Positions 1-8,949 of a DNA stretch of 58,980 bases are shown piece after piece. How positions within the stretch are numbered: position 1 is the first letter of the stretch; the number at the start of each line of letters is the position of its first letter. The stretch is from positions 1-58,980 of the forward strand of contig NZ_JACYHF010000032.1 in assembly GCF_016482685.1 (NCBI RefSeq). Reading direction: 5' to 3'. The position numbers were made by a program, and so were the translations under genes. This DNA comes from Streptomyces sp. DSM 110735. GTDB taxonomy: Bacteria > Actinomycetota > Actinomycetes > Streptomycetales > Streptomycetaceae. The notes beneath the pieces are model-generated. The model did not search any database. It was given only the letters and a program-made list of their open reading frames with translations, and had not been told where the DNA came from.

Positions 1-291
1 CGACGCCCAGGCAGGCGGGCACCGCACGGCGCGGCAGCGCCCACGACCGGCACATGGCGGCGGGCTGCCGCCTCCCATGCCGAGGCCGACCGCGAGGCCC
101 GGACGGCGGCCACCGACGGCGCCAGCGGCTGCCACACCCGGCCGACCCGGCACAGCAGCGGCCTGCCACATCCGCACCAGGACCGACCGCGACGCCCAGG
201 CAGGCGGGCACCGCACGGCGCGGCAGCGCCCACGACCGGCACATGGCGGCGGGCTGCCGCCTCCCACGCCGAGGCCGACCGCGAGGCCCGG
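1..291. repeat. 102-bp direct repeat, period 189 bp
   Basis: Bases 1-102 recur at 190-291 with a single difference (T at 78, C at 267). The period is 189 bp, so the intervening 87 bp are unique. The first copy starts exactly at the window edge, so the array probably continues outside. Shorter GC-rich fragments such as GCGCGGCAGCGCCC appear again near 311. Open frames run through it in several frames on both strands but have no ribosome binding site or recognisable protein, so I treat it as non-coding. A repeat at a contig edge is a common cause of an assembly break. Confidence 0.8.
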
Positions 292-823
292 GCAGCCGGG
301 TGCGGGAGGCGCGGCAGCGCCCGGAGGGGCTTCCCCAATTCCGCTTCGAAGCAGGGGAACCTCGGCGTGCCGGGTTGTCGTAACGTGCCGCGCCACTAGC
401 GATCGCGTGGGGGCCGACCCGGCACGGGGCGGCGGTGGCCTGCCGTGTCCAATGCCGAGGACGTGCGCGGCGCCCAGGCGGTGGTCGGCGGAGTCGGCAA
501 ACGTCCACTAGGGAAGCCGGGACCGATAGGGGCTGACCCCCTGCGAAACAAGGGATCCTTGGCACGCCGGATTGCCGCGCCAAGGCGCCCCGATGGCGAT
601 CCAGCCCCCGGGCCAGCCGCGGCACCCGGACATCGGACGTCGGCGGAGCGGTGGCGGCCACCAAGGCAGCTCCGCGACCGGGAAGGGGCGTCGGGGGCCG
701 GCGGCGGAGCGGTGGCGCCCTTCAGAGCAGCCCGTCACCGGAGGGGCCGGGGGCACCGGACGCGGGCCGGAGGTGCAGGCACACGACAGCCCGCGCGCAC
801 CGCTCCCCCACGCCCCCGCACAG
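292..823. other. non-coding GC-rich stretch, no gene recognised
   Basis: About 530 bp with no convincing coding region. Frames are open on both strands but code for Arg/Pro/Gly-rich strings typical of shadow frames in high-GC DNA. There are loose internal similarities: segments near 370-440 and 550-590 both contain GCCGG-TTG-CGCC-like words. This may be a decayed extension of the repeat array at 1-291. Confidence 0.5.
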
Positions 824-857
824 CAAGTGACCCCCCTCACCAGAAGGGGGCCACTTG
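824..857 (-). terminator. hairpin terminator after the first fdhF-like gene
   Basis: CAAGTG and CACTTG arms enclose C-rich and G-rich inner arms (CCCCCC / GGGGG), giving a near-perfect stem of about 13 bp. It sits 16 bp beyond the stop codon at 873 on the minus strand. There is no T-run, which is usual for Streptomyces terminators. Confidence 0.65.
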
Positions 858-872
858 TTCGTTGCGGAGGGT

Positions 873-3206
873 TCAGGTCGCCGGGGTGATGTGGACCCTG
901 ACCTGCTTCATGAGGGGCTGGTCGCTCTGGGTGCTGTAGTCGCACAGGGCGATGAGGACGTTCATCTCGGGCATGTAGCCGGCCGCGCAACCGCGGGGCA
1001 TGTCGTACGGGATGGCGAGGTAGCCGTCGAGGTAGCGGTGGCTGCCGTCCTTCGCCGTGGAGACGATGTTCACCGGGTCGAACTCCGAGATCCCGCGCTC
1101 ACGCATGTCGTCCTCGTTCATGAAGACGAGTTCGCGCAGGTTCTTGATGCCCCGGTAGCGGTCGTTGTCCGAGTAGATCGTGGTGTTCCACTGGTCGTGC
1201 GACCGCATGGTGCCCAGCATCAGCATCCCGGGCGGCGGGACCACGTCCGGCAGCGGCGCGTGGGAGAACTCCGCCTTGCCGGACTCCGTGAGGAAGATCA
1301 GCTCGCGGGCGGGCTGCTTGATGCGGAAGCCCAGCGGCAGCCGCACCCGGCGGTTGAAGTCCTCGAACCCGTCGAGCACCTCGGACATGGTGTCCCGGAT
1401 GCGGTCGTAGTCCTCGATGTACCACTCCCACGGCGTGGGGCTCGCGGGCAGCGCCGCACGTGCCATGCCGGAGATGATCGCGGGCTCCGACAGCAGATGC
1501 TTGGAGGCGGGCCGCTTCATGCCGACCGACAGGTGCACCATGGACATCGAGTCCTCGACGGAGGTGCTCTGGACGCCGTTGCGCTGGTGGTCCTTGTCGG
1601 TGCGGGCGAGGCACGGAAGGATCAGCGCCTCCTTGCCGTGCACCACGTGACTGCGGTTCAGCTTGGTGCTGACCTGGACCGTGAGGTCGCAGTTGCGCAG
1701 CGCCTCGTAGCTGAACGGCGAGTCCGGCACGGCGAGGGCGAAGTTGCCGCCCATGCCGATGAACACCTTGACGTCGCCCCGGTTCATCGCCTGGAGCGTG
1801 CCGACGGTGTCGAGCCCGTGGTCGCGCGGCGGGTTGATCTTGCAGACCTCGGCCAGCCGGTCCAGGAACTCCGGCTCCGGACGGTGGTCGATGCCGCAGG
1901 TGCGGTTGCCCTGCACGTTGCTGTGCCCGCGCACGGGGGACGGACCGGCGCCCTCGCGACCGAGGTTGCCGCGGAGCAGCAGCAGGTTCACGATCTCGCG
2001 GACCGTGTCGACGCTGTGCTCGTGCTGGGTGACGCCGAGGCACCAACTGATGATCGAGCGGTCGGCGTCGGTGTAGATCCGCGCCGTCTTGAGGATGTCG
2101 GCACGGCTGAGCCCGGACTGCCGCTCCAGTTCCTCCCACGGAGTCGCCTCGCACAGCGCGCGGTACTCCTCGAAGCCCGCGGTGTGGCGGTCGATGAACA
2201 GCTTGTCGATCGCCTTGGGATCGGTCTTCGCCTGCTCCAGCACTGCCTTGGCCATACCGCGCAGCAGCGCCATGTCGCCGCCGACCCGCGGCTGGAGGTC
2301 CAGCGTGCTGGTCCGCGTGGCGTGGAACGTGGCCATGTCCAGGAAGTCGTGCGGGATGATCGCCTTGGTCGCGCCCGCCTCGATGAACGGGTTGATGTGC
2401 ACGACCTGCGCACCGCGGTCGAACGCCTCGGTGAGCGAGGTCAGCATCCGGGGCGCGTTGGAGGCGACGTTCACGCCGATGATGAACAGCGCGTCGGTGG
2501 CCTCCCAGTCCTTGAGGTCGACGGTGCCCTTGCCGGTGCCGAGGGACGCCTGCAGGGCGCGACCGCTCGCCTCGTGGCACATGTTGGAGCAGTCGGGCAG
2601 GTTGTTGGTGCCCAGCTCGCGCGCCATGAGCTGGTACAGGAAGGTCGCCTCGTTGCCGAGGCGTCCGGAGGTGTAGTACGACGCCTGGTTCGGGTTCTCC
2701 AGGTTGCGCAGATGGCGCCCGACGAGTTCGAAGGCGTCGTGCCAGGAGATCGGGACGTAGTGGTCGGTGGCCGCGTCGTAGACCATGGGCTCGGTGAGGC
2801 GCCCCTGGTCCTCCAGCTTGTAGTCGCTCCACTCGTGCATCTCGCTCACCGTGTGGCGGGCGAAGAGTTCCCGCCCCGCGCGTTTGTGGGTCAGCTCCCA
2901 CGTGACGTGCTTGATGCCGTTCTCGCAGATGTCGAGTTTCAGACCCTTGGTGTCATCGGGCCAGGCGCATCCGGGACAGTCGAAACCACCGTTCTCGTGG
3001 TTCATCTTCATGATCGCCCGTGGGCCCTCGACCAGCGTGCCCTCGCGCAGCAGGAACTTGGTCACGCTCGTGGCGGCGCCCCAGCCCGCGGCGGGGTGAT
3101 GGTAGGGGTGGAAGTACGGCTCCCCTTTGGGGATCGGGCCCACGCGGGGTTCGAGATCCGACTCCGCTTCCATCATCTTTGACTGTTCTTCGTCCAAGGT
3201 GCTCAA
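873..3206 (-). CDS. FdhF/YdeP-family molybdopterin oxidoreductase, copy 1
   Basis: A molybdopterin-dependent oxidoreductase of the formate-dehydrogenase-alpha-like FdhF/YdeP family (about 777 aa, usual length 760-780). With a TTG start at 3206, residues 77-94 hold CPGC-x13-C, the three-Cys Fe-S motif of the family. NNLPDCSNMCHE places Cys210-His211 where FdhH has its Sec-His pair, and PVRGHSNVQG matches the FdhH segment carrying its essential Arg. The C-terminal molybdopterin-dinucleotide-binding domain (RSHDQWNTTIYS, DRYRGI) is present. TTG 3206 is favoured because GGAAGG lies 9 nt upstream; GTG 3215 abuts that motif and ATG 3176 lacks one. No signal peptide is seen, so it is probably cytoplasmic. 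The closest relative in the window is copy 2 (17856-20162), and most residues match by eye. No electron-transfer subunit is adjacent. The substrate is not proven; formate or another small oxyanion is an inference. Confidence 0.93.
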   Translation of the reverse strand: MSTLDEEQSKMMEAESDLEPRVGPIPKGEPYFHPYHHPAAGWGAATSVTKFLLREGTLVEGPRAIMKMNHENGGFDCPGCAWPDDTKGLKLDICENGIKHVTWELTHKRAGRELFARHTVSEMHEWSDYKLEDQGRLTEPMVYDAATDHYVPISWHDAFELVGRHLRNLENPNQASYYTSGRLGNEATFLYQLMARELGTNNLPDCSNMCHEASGRALQASLGTGKGTVDLKDWEATDALFIIGVNVASNAPRMLTSLTEAFDRGAQVVHINPFIEAGATKAIIPHDFLDMATFHATRTSTLDLQPRVGGDMALLRGMAKAVLEQAKTDPKAIDKLFIDRHTAGFEEYRALCEATPWEELERQSGLSRADILKTARIYTDADRSIISWCLGVTQHEHSVDTVREIVNLLLLRGNLGREGAGPSPVRGHSNVQGNRTCGIDHRPEPEFLDRLAEVCKINPPRDHGLDTVGTLQAMNRGDVKVFIGMGGNFALAVPDSPFSYEALRNCDLTVQVSTKLNRSHVVHGKEALILPCLARTDKDHQRNGVQSTSVEDSMSMVHLSVGMKRPASKHLLSEPAIISGMARAALPASPTPWEWYIEDYDRIRDTMSEVLDGFEDFNRRVRLPLGFRIKQPARELIFLTESGKAEFSHAPLPDVVPPPGMLMLGTMRSHDQWNTTIYSDNDRYRGIKNLRELVFMNEDDMRERGISEFDPVNIVSTAKDGSHRYLDGYLAIPYDMPRGCAAGYMPEMNVLIALCDYSTQSDQPLMKQVRVHITPAT

Positions 3207-3397
3207 GGCTCTCACCCTTCCGCCGTTGGGCAGGCATCCATATCCCATATATGGCGCTTTAAGCCAGACTATGCCGGTGAAAGACCCCCCGCCACGCGAC
3301 GCGCAATAGCCGGGGAATTCGGGGCATAAACTCAACTCCCTTGCCGTGAAGGCACGTTGAGAATCGGTCGAAAGCCCGAGGACGAATGGCGGAAATG
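3207..3397 (-). promoter_or_regulatory. upstream region of fdhF-like copy 1 with CCATATATGG palindrome
   Basis: This is the leader side of copy 1. It contains a perfect 10-bp palindrome CCATATATGG at 3245-3254 in a locally AT-rich patch, 39 bp upstream of the proposed start. This is unusual in such GC-rich DNA and could be a promoter or operator. I cannot assign a regulator. Confidence 0.35.
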
Positions 3398-3430
3398 CGA
3401 AGGACCCGACCTGGAAAGCCGGGTCCTTCG
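3398..3430 (-). terminator. perfect 11-bp hairpin after the DoxX gene
   Basis: CGAAGGACCCG at 3398-3408 pairs with CGGGTCCTTCG at 3420-3430 around an 11-nt loop. It lies 73 bp beyond the DoxX stop codon on the minus strand and separates that transcript from fdhF-like copy 1. Confidence 0.75.
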
Positions 3431-3503
3431 TCGCATATTCGAGGCTTTTCGCTCTTTATGCTCGCATGTGCGACTCACCCGTGACCGGTGCGCGAGCAGA
3501 TGC

Positions 3504-4067
3504 CTACTCCGTCGCCGCCGCGCTCGCCCGCGCCGCCGCCCGTGCGCTCTCCTTCGCCTCCTCCGACACCGCCCGCTCCCGGCGTCCCACGACCACGGCA
3601 GCGGCGGCGCCGCTCGCCAGGAAGGAGAGCGCGATCAGGGCGGGCCGGTCGAGGCGGTAGCCGATGAGTCGGTCCAGGGAATAGCGGCCCGGTCCGAACA
3701 GACCGACGGTCGCCGCGACGAATCCGAGGTAGGCGGGATATTCGTAGCCGCCGGAGGTGATGAAGAACCCGGACTTGCGGTGCACGGCGACGGCGCCCGA
3801 CATGCCGCCCGCCACCGCGGCACCGGCAGCCGGGGTGGCAAGACCGAGCGCGAGCAGCAGACCGCCGCCGCCCTCGGTGAGCCCGGAGGCGATGGCGCTC
3901 GGCTTGCCGGGCTTGTAGCCCATGGCCTCCATCGCCTGGGCGGTGCCCTCGATCCCGCCCCCGCCGAACCAGCCGAAGAGCTTCTGCGCGCCGTGCGCGG
4001 CCAGGACGCCACCGGTGCCCAGGCGCAGGGCGAGGAGCCCGAGATCCTTGCGGTGCAGCAGACCCAT
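3504..4067 (-). CDS. DoxX family membrane protein
   Basis: A 187-aa integral membrane protein of the DoxX/SURF4 type. The N-terminus LALRLGTGGVLAAHGAQKLF matches the usual DoxX opening, where a conserved G-x-x-K-LF follows the first helix. Four hydrophobic helices are visible (about 8-28, 58-82, 84-98 and 112-125), then a fifth near 145-163 and a charged Ala/Arg/Glu tail. The ATG at 4067 is preceded by GGAAGG at a suitable distance. It is followed by its own terminator. DoxX proteins have been linked to redox stress and quinone or thiosulfate chemistry in some organisms, but the role here is unknown. Confidence 0.85.
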   Translation of the reverse strand: MGLLHRKDLGLLALRLGTGGVLAAHGAQKLFGWFGGGGIEGTAQAMEAMGYKPGKPSAIASGLTEGGGGLLLALGLATPAAGAAVAGGMSGAVAVHRKSGFFITSGGYEYPAYLGFVAATVGLFGPGRYSLDRLIGYRLDRPALIALSFLASGAAAAVVVGRRERAVSEEAKESARAAARASAAATE

Positions 4068-4158
4068 GGGGAGATCCTTCCGTCGGGAGAAGCGGTCCTC
4101 CCCCAGTCTTCGGGCTCTCCGCCGCGCGCACCGCCCGAGGAGGCGCGCCCTGTGCCGC

Positions 4159-5529
4159 TCAGTGGTGCGGGGCGGGTGCCTCCGGGGCGGACGCGGTGCC
4201 GCCCGGGTGGGGGCAGTGGTCGCGGGAGGTGAGGGGGAAGGGGACGAAGGTCTCCTCGTCCGTCTGGAGGCAGATGCCGTGCTGGTGCGCGACCACTCCG
4301 GTGACCGGTTCGCGCAGCAGCCGGGCGAGGACGTAGGCGGCGGCGAGGCTGGTGACGTCGCGGACGGTGCCCATCGGGAGCAGGGAGCGGGTCTCCGCGA
4401 TGGCCTCGTGCTCCCCGGCGCGGACGACGATGCGGGTGCCGGGGGCGACGCCGTGGGCGGCGATGGCGACGGCGATGTTGTCGAGGTCGTCCGAGCCGAC
4501 GGCGGCGAGCGCGCGGGCGTGGCCGAGGCGCAGCCGTTCGAGGACGGCGCGGTCGCCGCCGTGGCCGGTCATGACGGGGATGCCGAGGGAGCGGGCGAGG
4601 CGCGCGGTCGTGGCGTGCGGGTCGCGTTCGACGCCGACGACGGGGATGCCGAGCCGCTGGAGTTCGGCGGCGAGCCGCATGCCGACCTGCCCCATGCCGA
4701 CGACGATGACGTGTCCGGAGCGGGGCAGGGTGCGCGGGCCGATGAGCCCGATCAGTTTCAGGCCGAGCATCCGCTCGATGATCCCGGCGGTGAACAGGGC
4801 GCTGAAGACGAGGGTGGCGAGCATCGCGAGCCCGGAGGCGATCTCGTAGCCGGTCTCGTCCTCGCCCGCCGTCGCGGGTCCCACCCCGGCGACGACGCGG
4901 GCGGCGTGGAAGAACGCCTCGGCGGGCGGATGGTCGTGCGCGACCATCCAGGACCAGTCGCCCGCGAGGACGGCGAGGATGCCGAACAGCCCGATGAGCA
5001 GCAGCCGGGCGCCCGCGTCGTACGGCCGGAGCTGACCGGCGAGGCGTCCCACGCGGTGTGCCGTACCGCGCCGGTGGGGCAGCCACTCCTCCAGGCAGGG
5101 CACGCCGTCGCGGGCGCGTACGGCGCGCAGCCGTTCGCCGGAGCGCTCCAGGGCGAGGTTGGCCGGGTCGACGCAGGGTCCGGCGAGCGCGGGGGCGGCG
5201 AGGTCGGCGGGCGAGGTCACGTCGCACTGGGGCAGCAGGCGTTCGAGTTCGTCGGAGACGGTCCGGTCGAAGACGGTGGCGACGATGGGGGCGCTGGGCA
5301 CCAGGTGGGCGACGGCGAGCGCGTAGCGCAGGGCCGCGACGTCGTCGTGCAGCAGGATCGCGACGCCCTCGGCGCCGTCCGCGAGCGCGGCGCGCAGTTC
5401 CCGGTCGCCGGGCTTGGTCAGGTGGGTGACCGTGTTGCCGCGTTCCTGGAGGGTCGCGCAGACCCGGCGGCCGAGGTTGGTGTTGCCGATCACGACGAAC
5501 GGCAGGGGAGGCAGGCGTGGAGAGGTCAC
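4159..5529 (-). CDS. two-RCK (TrkA-N) potassium-channel-like NAD-binding protein
   Basis: A 456-aa protein with a Rossmann-type RCK domain at the N-terminus (VVIGNTNLGRRV, about residues 12-24). A membrane segment of about two or three helices follows (residues ~173-255; LLLIGLFGILAVLAG and ALFTAGIIERML). A second RCK domain begins with the clear dinucleotide motif VIVVGMGQVGMRL. The domain order RCK-TM-RCK resembles atypical K+ channel or Kef/Trk regulatory proteins. No TVGYG selectivity filter is visible, although VVAGVGPAT between the helices may be a degenerate filter. It is divergent from the DUF3533 gene. The likely role is ligand-gated ion flux, with the substrate unproven. Confidence 0.85.
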   Translation of the reverse strand: MTSPRLPPLPFVVIGNTNLGRRVCATLQERGNTVTHLTKPGDRELRAALADGAEGVAILLHDDVAALRYALAVAHLVPSAPIVATVFDRTVSDELERLLPQCDVTSPADLAAPALAGPCVDPANLALERSGERLRAVRARDGVPCLEEWLPHRRGTAHRVGRLAGQLRPYDAGARLLLIGLFGILAVLAGDWSWMVAHDHPPAEAFFHAARVVAGVGPATAGEDETGYEIASGLAMLATLVFSALFTAGIIERMLGLKLIGLIGPRTLPRSGHVIVVGMGQVGMRLAAELQRLGIPVVGVERDPHATTARLARSLGIPVMTGHGGDRAVLERLRLGHARALAAVGSDDLDNIAVAIAAHGVAPGTRIVVRAGEHEAIAETRSLLPMGTVRDVTSLAAAYVLARLLREPVTGVVAHQHGICLQTDEETFVPFPLTSRDHCPHPGGTASAPEAPAPHH

Positions 5530-5721
5530 GGGGCCGGGGTGTCCCTTCGCTCGCGGGGCGCGCTCGCCGGGTGCCGCGGGGCACCGTCGTACGGGCGCGG
5601 TACGGGAACCCTACGAGGTCGGACCCGTCCGGTCACCCGGAAGGAGGCGGGCGTCCCCGGCTACGGAGGCGGGCGACCCCGGCGACGGCGGTGGGGCGGC
5701 GGGAGGCGTGCGCCCTCGCAG

Positions 5722-5741
5722 GCGAGAAGTGGCGAGAAGTG
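5722..5741. repeat. tandem 10-bp direct repeat in a divergent promoter region
   Basis: GCGAGAAGTG occurs twice head-to-tail at 5722-5731 and 5732-5741, one helical turn apart. It lies in the 302-bp gap between the divergent RCK and DUF3533 genes. The arrangement would suit cooperative binding of an activator, but no regulator is recognisable. Confidence 0.5.
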
Positions 5742-5831
5742 TCGTGTCGTCCGGTTCGTCCGCACGCGCTCTATCGTCGTCTGCGCGCGGGCCGTCCCGT
5801 GCGTCGTCCGCCGCCCCGACCTTGGAGTTGT

Positions 5832-7118
5832 ATGGCCTCCGGGAAGCCTTCGCGCCCCTCCGTCCACCGGCTTACCGCGAGCCGGTTGCTGCGCAAGGGC
5901 AAGCTGTGGATCGTTCCGGCCGTGATGACCGGGCTGGTGTCGCTGCTCCTCTCCCTTCTTTACATGGGCGGCATCCTCACCCCCACCGGGAGCCTGCACC
6001 GGCTGCCGGTCGCGGTGGTCGACGAGGACACCGGCAAGCCGCTGCCGGGGCAGACCGCCAGCCTCGGCGCGCAGGCGACCCGCTCCGTGCTCGCGTCCAC
6101 GCAGGGCGGCGAGGTGCGCTGGCTGAAGCTGACCCGGGCGCAGGCGCAGGAGCGGCTGGACACCGGGCGGATCTACGGCGCGCTGGTGATCCCGGCCGAC
6201 TTCACGGACACGGTGGGCGCGCTGCCCACCTCCCGCGCGGCGAAGCGGCCGACGCTCACCGTGCTGACCAACCCCGGCGTGGGCAGCCTGGCCTCCTCGC
6301 TGGCGAGCCAGATCACGCAGCGGGCGGCGCACCAGATCTCGCTGTCGGTCGGCAAGCAGCTCTCCGCCTCCCCGGCGGTGCGGGGCGAGAGCGCGTCCAC
6401 GCGGGTGCTGATCGCCGACCCGGTGGAGGTCCGTACCGCCGTCGGCCATCCCATCGGGGCGCACAGCGGGCTCGGTCTCAGCGCCTTCTACTACGCGCTG
6501 CTGCTGGTGCTTTCGGGGTTCATCGGCGGCAACATCATCCACAACACGGTCGACAGCGCGCTCGGCTACGCGGACAGCGAGATCGGTCCCTGGCACTCGC
6601 GCAGGCCGACGGTCCCGATCAGCCGGACCCAGATGCTGGTGCTCAAGATGGTCATGACGGCGGGACTTTCCCTGCTCACCACCTCGCTGATCATGTTGGC
6701 GACGATCGGCGTGCTGGGCATGGACGCCCCGCACCCGGGACTGCTGTGGATCTTCTCCTACTGCGCGACGCTCGCCGTCGGCCTCGGCGTCCAGGCCATC
6801 AACGCCGCGTTCGGCACCCTTGGGCAGCTCGTCTCGATGTTCGTCTTCATCGCCTTCGCCCTCCCCTCCTCCGGCGCCACGGTCCCCCTGGAAGCGGTCC
6901 CCGGCTTCTACCGCTTCCTCGGCGCCTTCGAGCCCATGCGCCAACTCGCCTCCGGCGTCCGCGCGATCCTCTACTTCGACGCCCGCGCCGACGCCGGCCT
7001 CGACCGAGGCTGGCAGATGATCGCCATCGGCTTCGCCGTAGCCCTCATCTTCGGCTTCACCGCCACCCGCTACTACGACCGCCGCGGCCTGTCCCGCATG
7101 GTGCCGCGCCCGGCGTGA
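5832..7118 (+). CDS. DUF3533 / YhgE-Pip-like ABC-2 type membrane protein
   Basis: A 428-aa membrane protein. A short basic N-terminus leads to one helix (about 28-50), then a large extracytoplasmic region of ~170 residues (PVAVVDEDTGKPLPGQ is typical of the YhgE/Pip and DUF3533 class). A cluster of five helices follows between about 215 and 415. This is the architecture of ABC-2 permeases and of MmpL- or phage-receptor-like proteins. The ATG at 5832 has GGAG 5 nt upstream. No ATPase gene is adjacent, so an independent role or a distant partner is possible. A terminator follows directly at 7120-7151. Confidence 0.75.
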   Translation: MASGKPSRPSVHRLTASRLLRKGKLWIVPAVMTGLVSLLLSLLYMGGILTPTGSLHRLPVAVVDEDTGKPLPGQTASLGAQATRSVLASTQGGEVRWLKLTRAQAQERLDTGRIYGALVIPADFTDTVGALPTSRAAKRPTLTVLTNPGVGSLASSLASQITQRAAHQISLSVGKQLSASPAVRGESASTRVLIADPVEVRTAVGHPIGAHSGLGLSAFYYALLLVLSGFIGGNIIHNTVDSALGYADSEIGPWHSRRPTVPISRTQMLVLKMVMTAGLSLLTTSLIMLATIGVLGMDAPHPGLLWIFSYCATLAVGLGVQAINAAFGTLGQLVSMFVFIAFALPSSGATVPLEAVPGFYRFLGAFEPMRQLASGVRAILYFDARADAGLDRGWQMIAIGFAVALIFGFTATRYYDRRGLSRMVPRPA

Positions 7119-7119
7119 C

Positions 7120-7151
7120 GGGGGCGGGTGCCGGTCCCGGCGGGCGCCCCC
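7120..7151 (+). terminator. hairpin terminator after DUF3533 gene
   Basis: GGGGGCG / CGCCCCC forms the outer stem, GCCGG / CCGGC the inner stem, with a 3x3 internal loop between them. It starts 2 bp after the stop codon. Confidence 0.6.
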
Positions 7152-7635
7152 CACGCGTGGTGTACGACGGCATGACCCGCCAGGGGTCGCTCCCACGCGG
7201 GCGGGGGTCGGGCATGAACCGAGACGGCACGACCGGGACGGGGCACGGTGAACCGCAGCCGCCCGGCTGGTGTCGACCCCGGGCCCGGCAGGAACAGCGC
7301 CGCTCCCGGCCGGGAAAGCGGGACTGCCCGAGACCGATGGAACCCACTGCCGCCGTCCCCAGCCCGAGACTCCGACCGGCATACCGTCCCCTCGGAGACA
7401 GGGCACGTCCGGGACCGACGCGGCTGCCCGCTGCCGGGGCGACCGACGCGAGCCGGGCACTCCACCGCCCCAGCCGCGAGCGCGGGCCAGCGGCCCGGCC
7501 GCCGTCGATGCGCGCCCCCACGTTGGCCGCCCCACACCACCCAAAACCAACGGAGGTGACAGATCAGCCCGACTCAACCTCCAAGGTATGAGCCTCACTT
7601 GCCCTACAGGCGGCAGACCGGTCCCACCCCACCCG
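7152..7635. other. intergenic region between convergent genes, no gene recognised
   Basis: About 480 bp between the convergent DUF3533 and CDF genes. No open frame here has a recognisable product or ribosome binding site. It holds no obvious tRNA or strong dyad besides the terminator at its left edge. Confidence 0.5.
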
Positions 7636-8661
7636 TCAAACCGCCGGAGGTGCAGGCGTGCGCGGTGGCGTCGGGTCCAGGTACACCCGCTTCACCGCCG
7701 GAATCAAGGTGCGCAGGCGCGTCTCCGCCTCCTCGCAGGCCCATTCGATCTGGCTGGAGGTGGAGACGTCGCGGAAGTCGATCTTCGCGGCGATGAGGAT
7801 CTCGCCGGGGCCCTGGACCATGGTGGTCAGTTCCAGGACCTCCTGGACGGCGTCGACGGAGAGCAGTTCGCGCCGCACGGCGTCCCGCATCGGTTTGGGC
7901 AGGGCGCGGCCGACGAGGAGTTCAGTGTTGGCGCGGCCGAGGACCCAGGCGACGATGATCAGCAGGACACCGATGAGGATGGACGCGACGCCGTCCCAGA
8001 CGCCGGAGCCGGTGAGCTGGCCGCCGAGGAGACCGAGCGCGGCGAGGATCAGGCCGATGAGGGCGGCGGAGTCCTCCATGACGACGGCCTTGACCGCCGT
8101 GTCGGGGGTGTGCTGGAGGTAGCGCAGGATGGGCACGCGGAAGTGCTCGGCGCGTCCGGTGGCCTGCCTCAGACCGGTGCGCAGGGAGAGCCCCTCCAGG
8201 ACGAAGGCGACCGCGAGCACGATGTAGGAGATCAGCGGGTTGCCCGGCTTCTCGCCGTGGGTGAGGGCGTGGATGCCGTCGTAGAGGGCGAAGACGCCAC
8301 CGCCGACGAAGGTGGCGACGGAGGCGAGCAGCGCCCAGATGTACCGCTCGGGACCGTAGCCGAGGGGATGGTCCTCGTCGGCCGGTTTCCGGCTGCGTTT
8401 GAGGGCGACGAACAGCAGCCCCTCGGTGACGGTGTCGGCGGCGGAGTGCCCGGCCTCGGCCAGCATCGCGCTGGACCCGCTGAGGACACCGGCGACGGCC
8501 TTGGCGAGCGCGACGCCGAGGTTGGCGGCGGCTGCCACCAGCACCGTGAACGTCGATCCGCCCGCGCCCGGACCGGCCGCCGAGCCCACCCGCGCGTCCA
8601 GGTAGGGGCCCTTGCGCGCGTTCGTCCCGGGTTCCTGCTCGGGTTCACCCTGTTCGCTCAT
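7636..8661 (-). CDS. cation diffusion facilitator (CDF) metal exporter
   Basis: A 341-aa CDF transporter. Six membrane helices start at TFTVLVAAAANLGVALAKAV (about 37-56). The second helix carries the metal-site signature MLAEAGHSAADT (H-x3-D) and a later helix carries MEDSAALIGLI (D near 170). The cytoplasmic C-terminal ferredoxin-like domain (about 245-330) is intact. CDF proteins exchange Zn2+, Fe2+, Mn2+ or similar ions for protons across the cytoplasmic membrane. The metal cannot be read from the sequence. The ATG at 8661 follows an N-terminal extension that is Gly/Glu/Pro rich and probably disordered. It is convergent with DUF3533 and divergent from the sugar porter. Confidence 0.92.
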   Translation of the reverse strand: MSEQGEPEQEPGTNARKGPYLDARVGSAAGPGAGGSTFTVLVAAAANLGVALAKAVAGVLSGSSAMLAEAGHSAADTVTEGLLFVALKRSRKPADEDHPLGYGPERYIWALLASVATFVGGGVFALYDGIHALTHGEKPGNPLISYIVLAVAFVLEGLSLRTGLRQATGRAEHFRVPILRYLQHTPDTAVKAVVMEDSAALIGLILAALGLLGGQLTGSGVWDGVASILIGVLLIIVAWVLGRANTELLVGRALPKPMRDAVRRELLSVDAVQEVLELTTMVQGPGEILIAAKIDFRDVSTSSQIEWACEEAETRLRTLIPAVKRVYLDPTPPRTPAPPAV

Positions 8662-8949
8662 AGCCGGACAGTAATCCCCTTCGGTGCGGGACGTCCCGGC
8701 GTGGCGGCGCACGCGCGGGTGCGGCCCGGACGGGGCCGGTCCCGGGACGGCCTGGGCCGGTGCTCGCCGTCCAGTCTCGACGGCACTCGACGCCCCGGCC
8801 AGCGCTGCCGTCCGTCCGGGCGAAAGGCGTACCCGCCCAGGTCCGCGCCCGTTTCCCCGGCGGTCCGGCGCGGAAGACCTTGCCCGCACCGCCACCCGGC
8901 CCACACCCGGGACGCACTCTGAGGACACGCCGGACGAGGGGACGCGCAG

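Noticed and set aside
855..3182. Long plus-strand open frame antisense to fdhF-like copy 1 (similar cases at 14254-17079 and 17355-20225)
   Set aside because: These long frames arise because GC-rich codons rarely create stops on the opposite strand. Their translations are Val/Ala/Arg/Gly-rich with no family features, while the minus strand encodes complete known enzymes.
3176..3184. TCTTTGACT inside the fdhF-like copy 1 reading frame, resembling the CTCTTTGACTT box of the cyd module
   Set aside because: Only nine bases match, it points away from the gene, lies within coding sequence, and has no GATAAGCG element at the matching offset.
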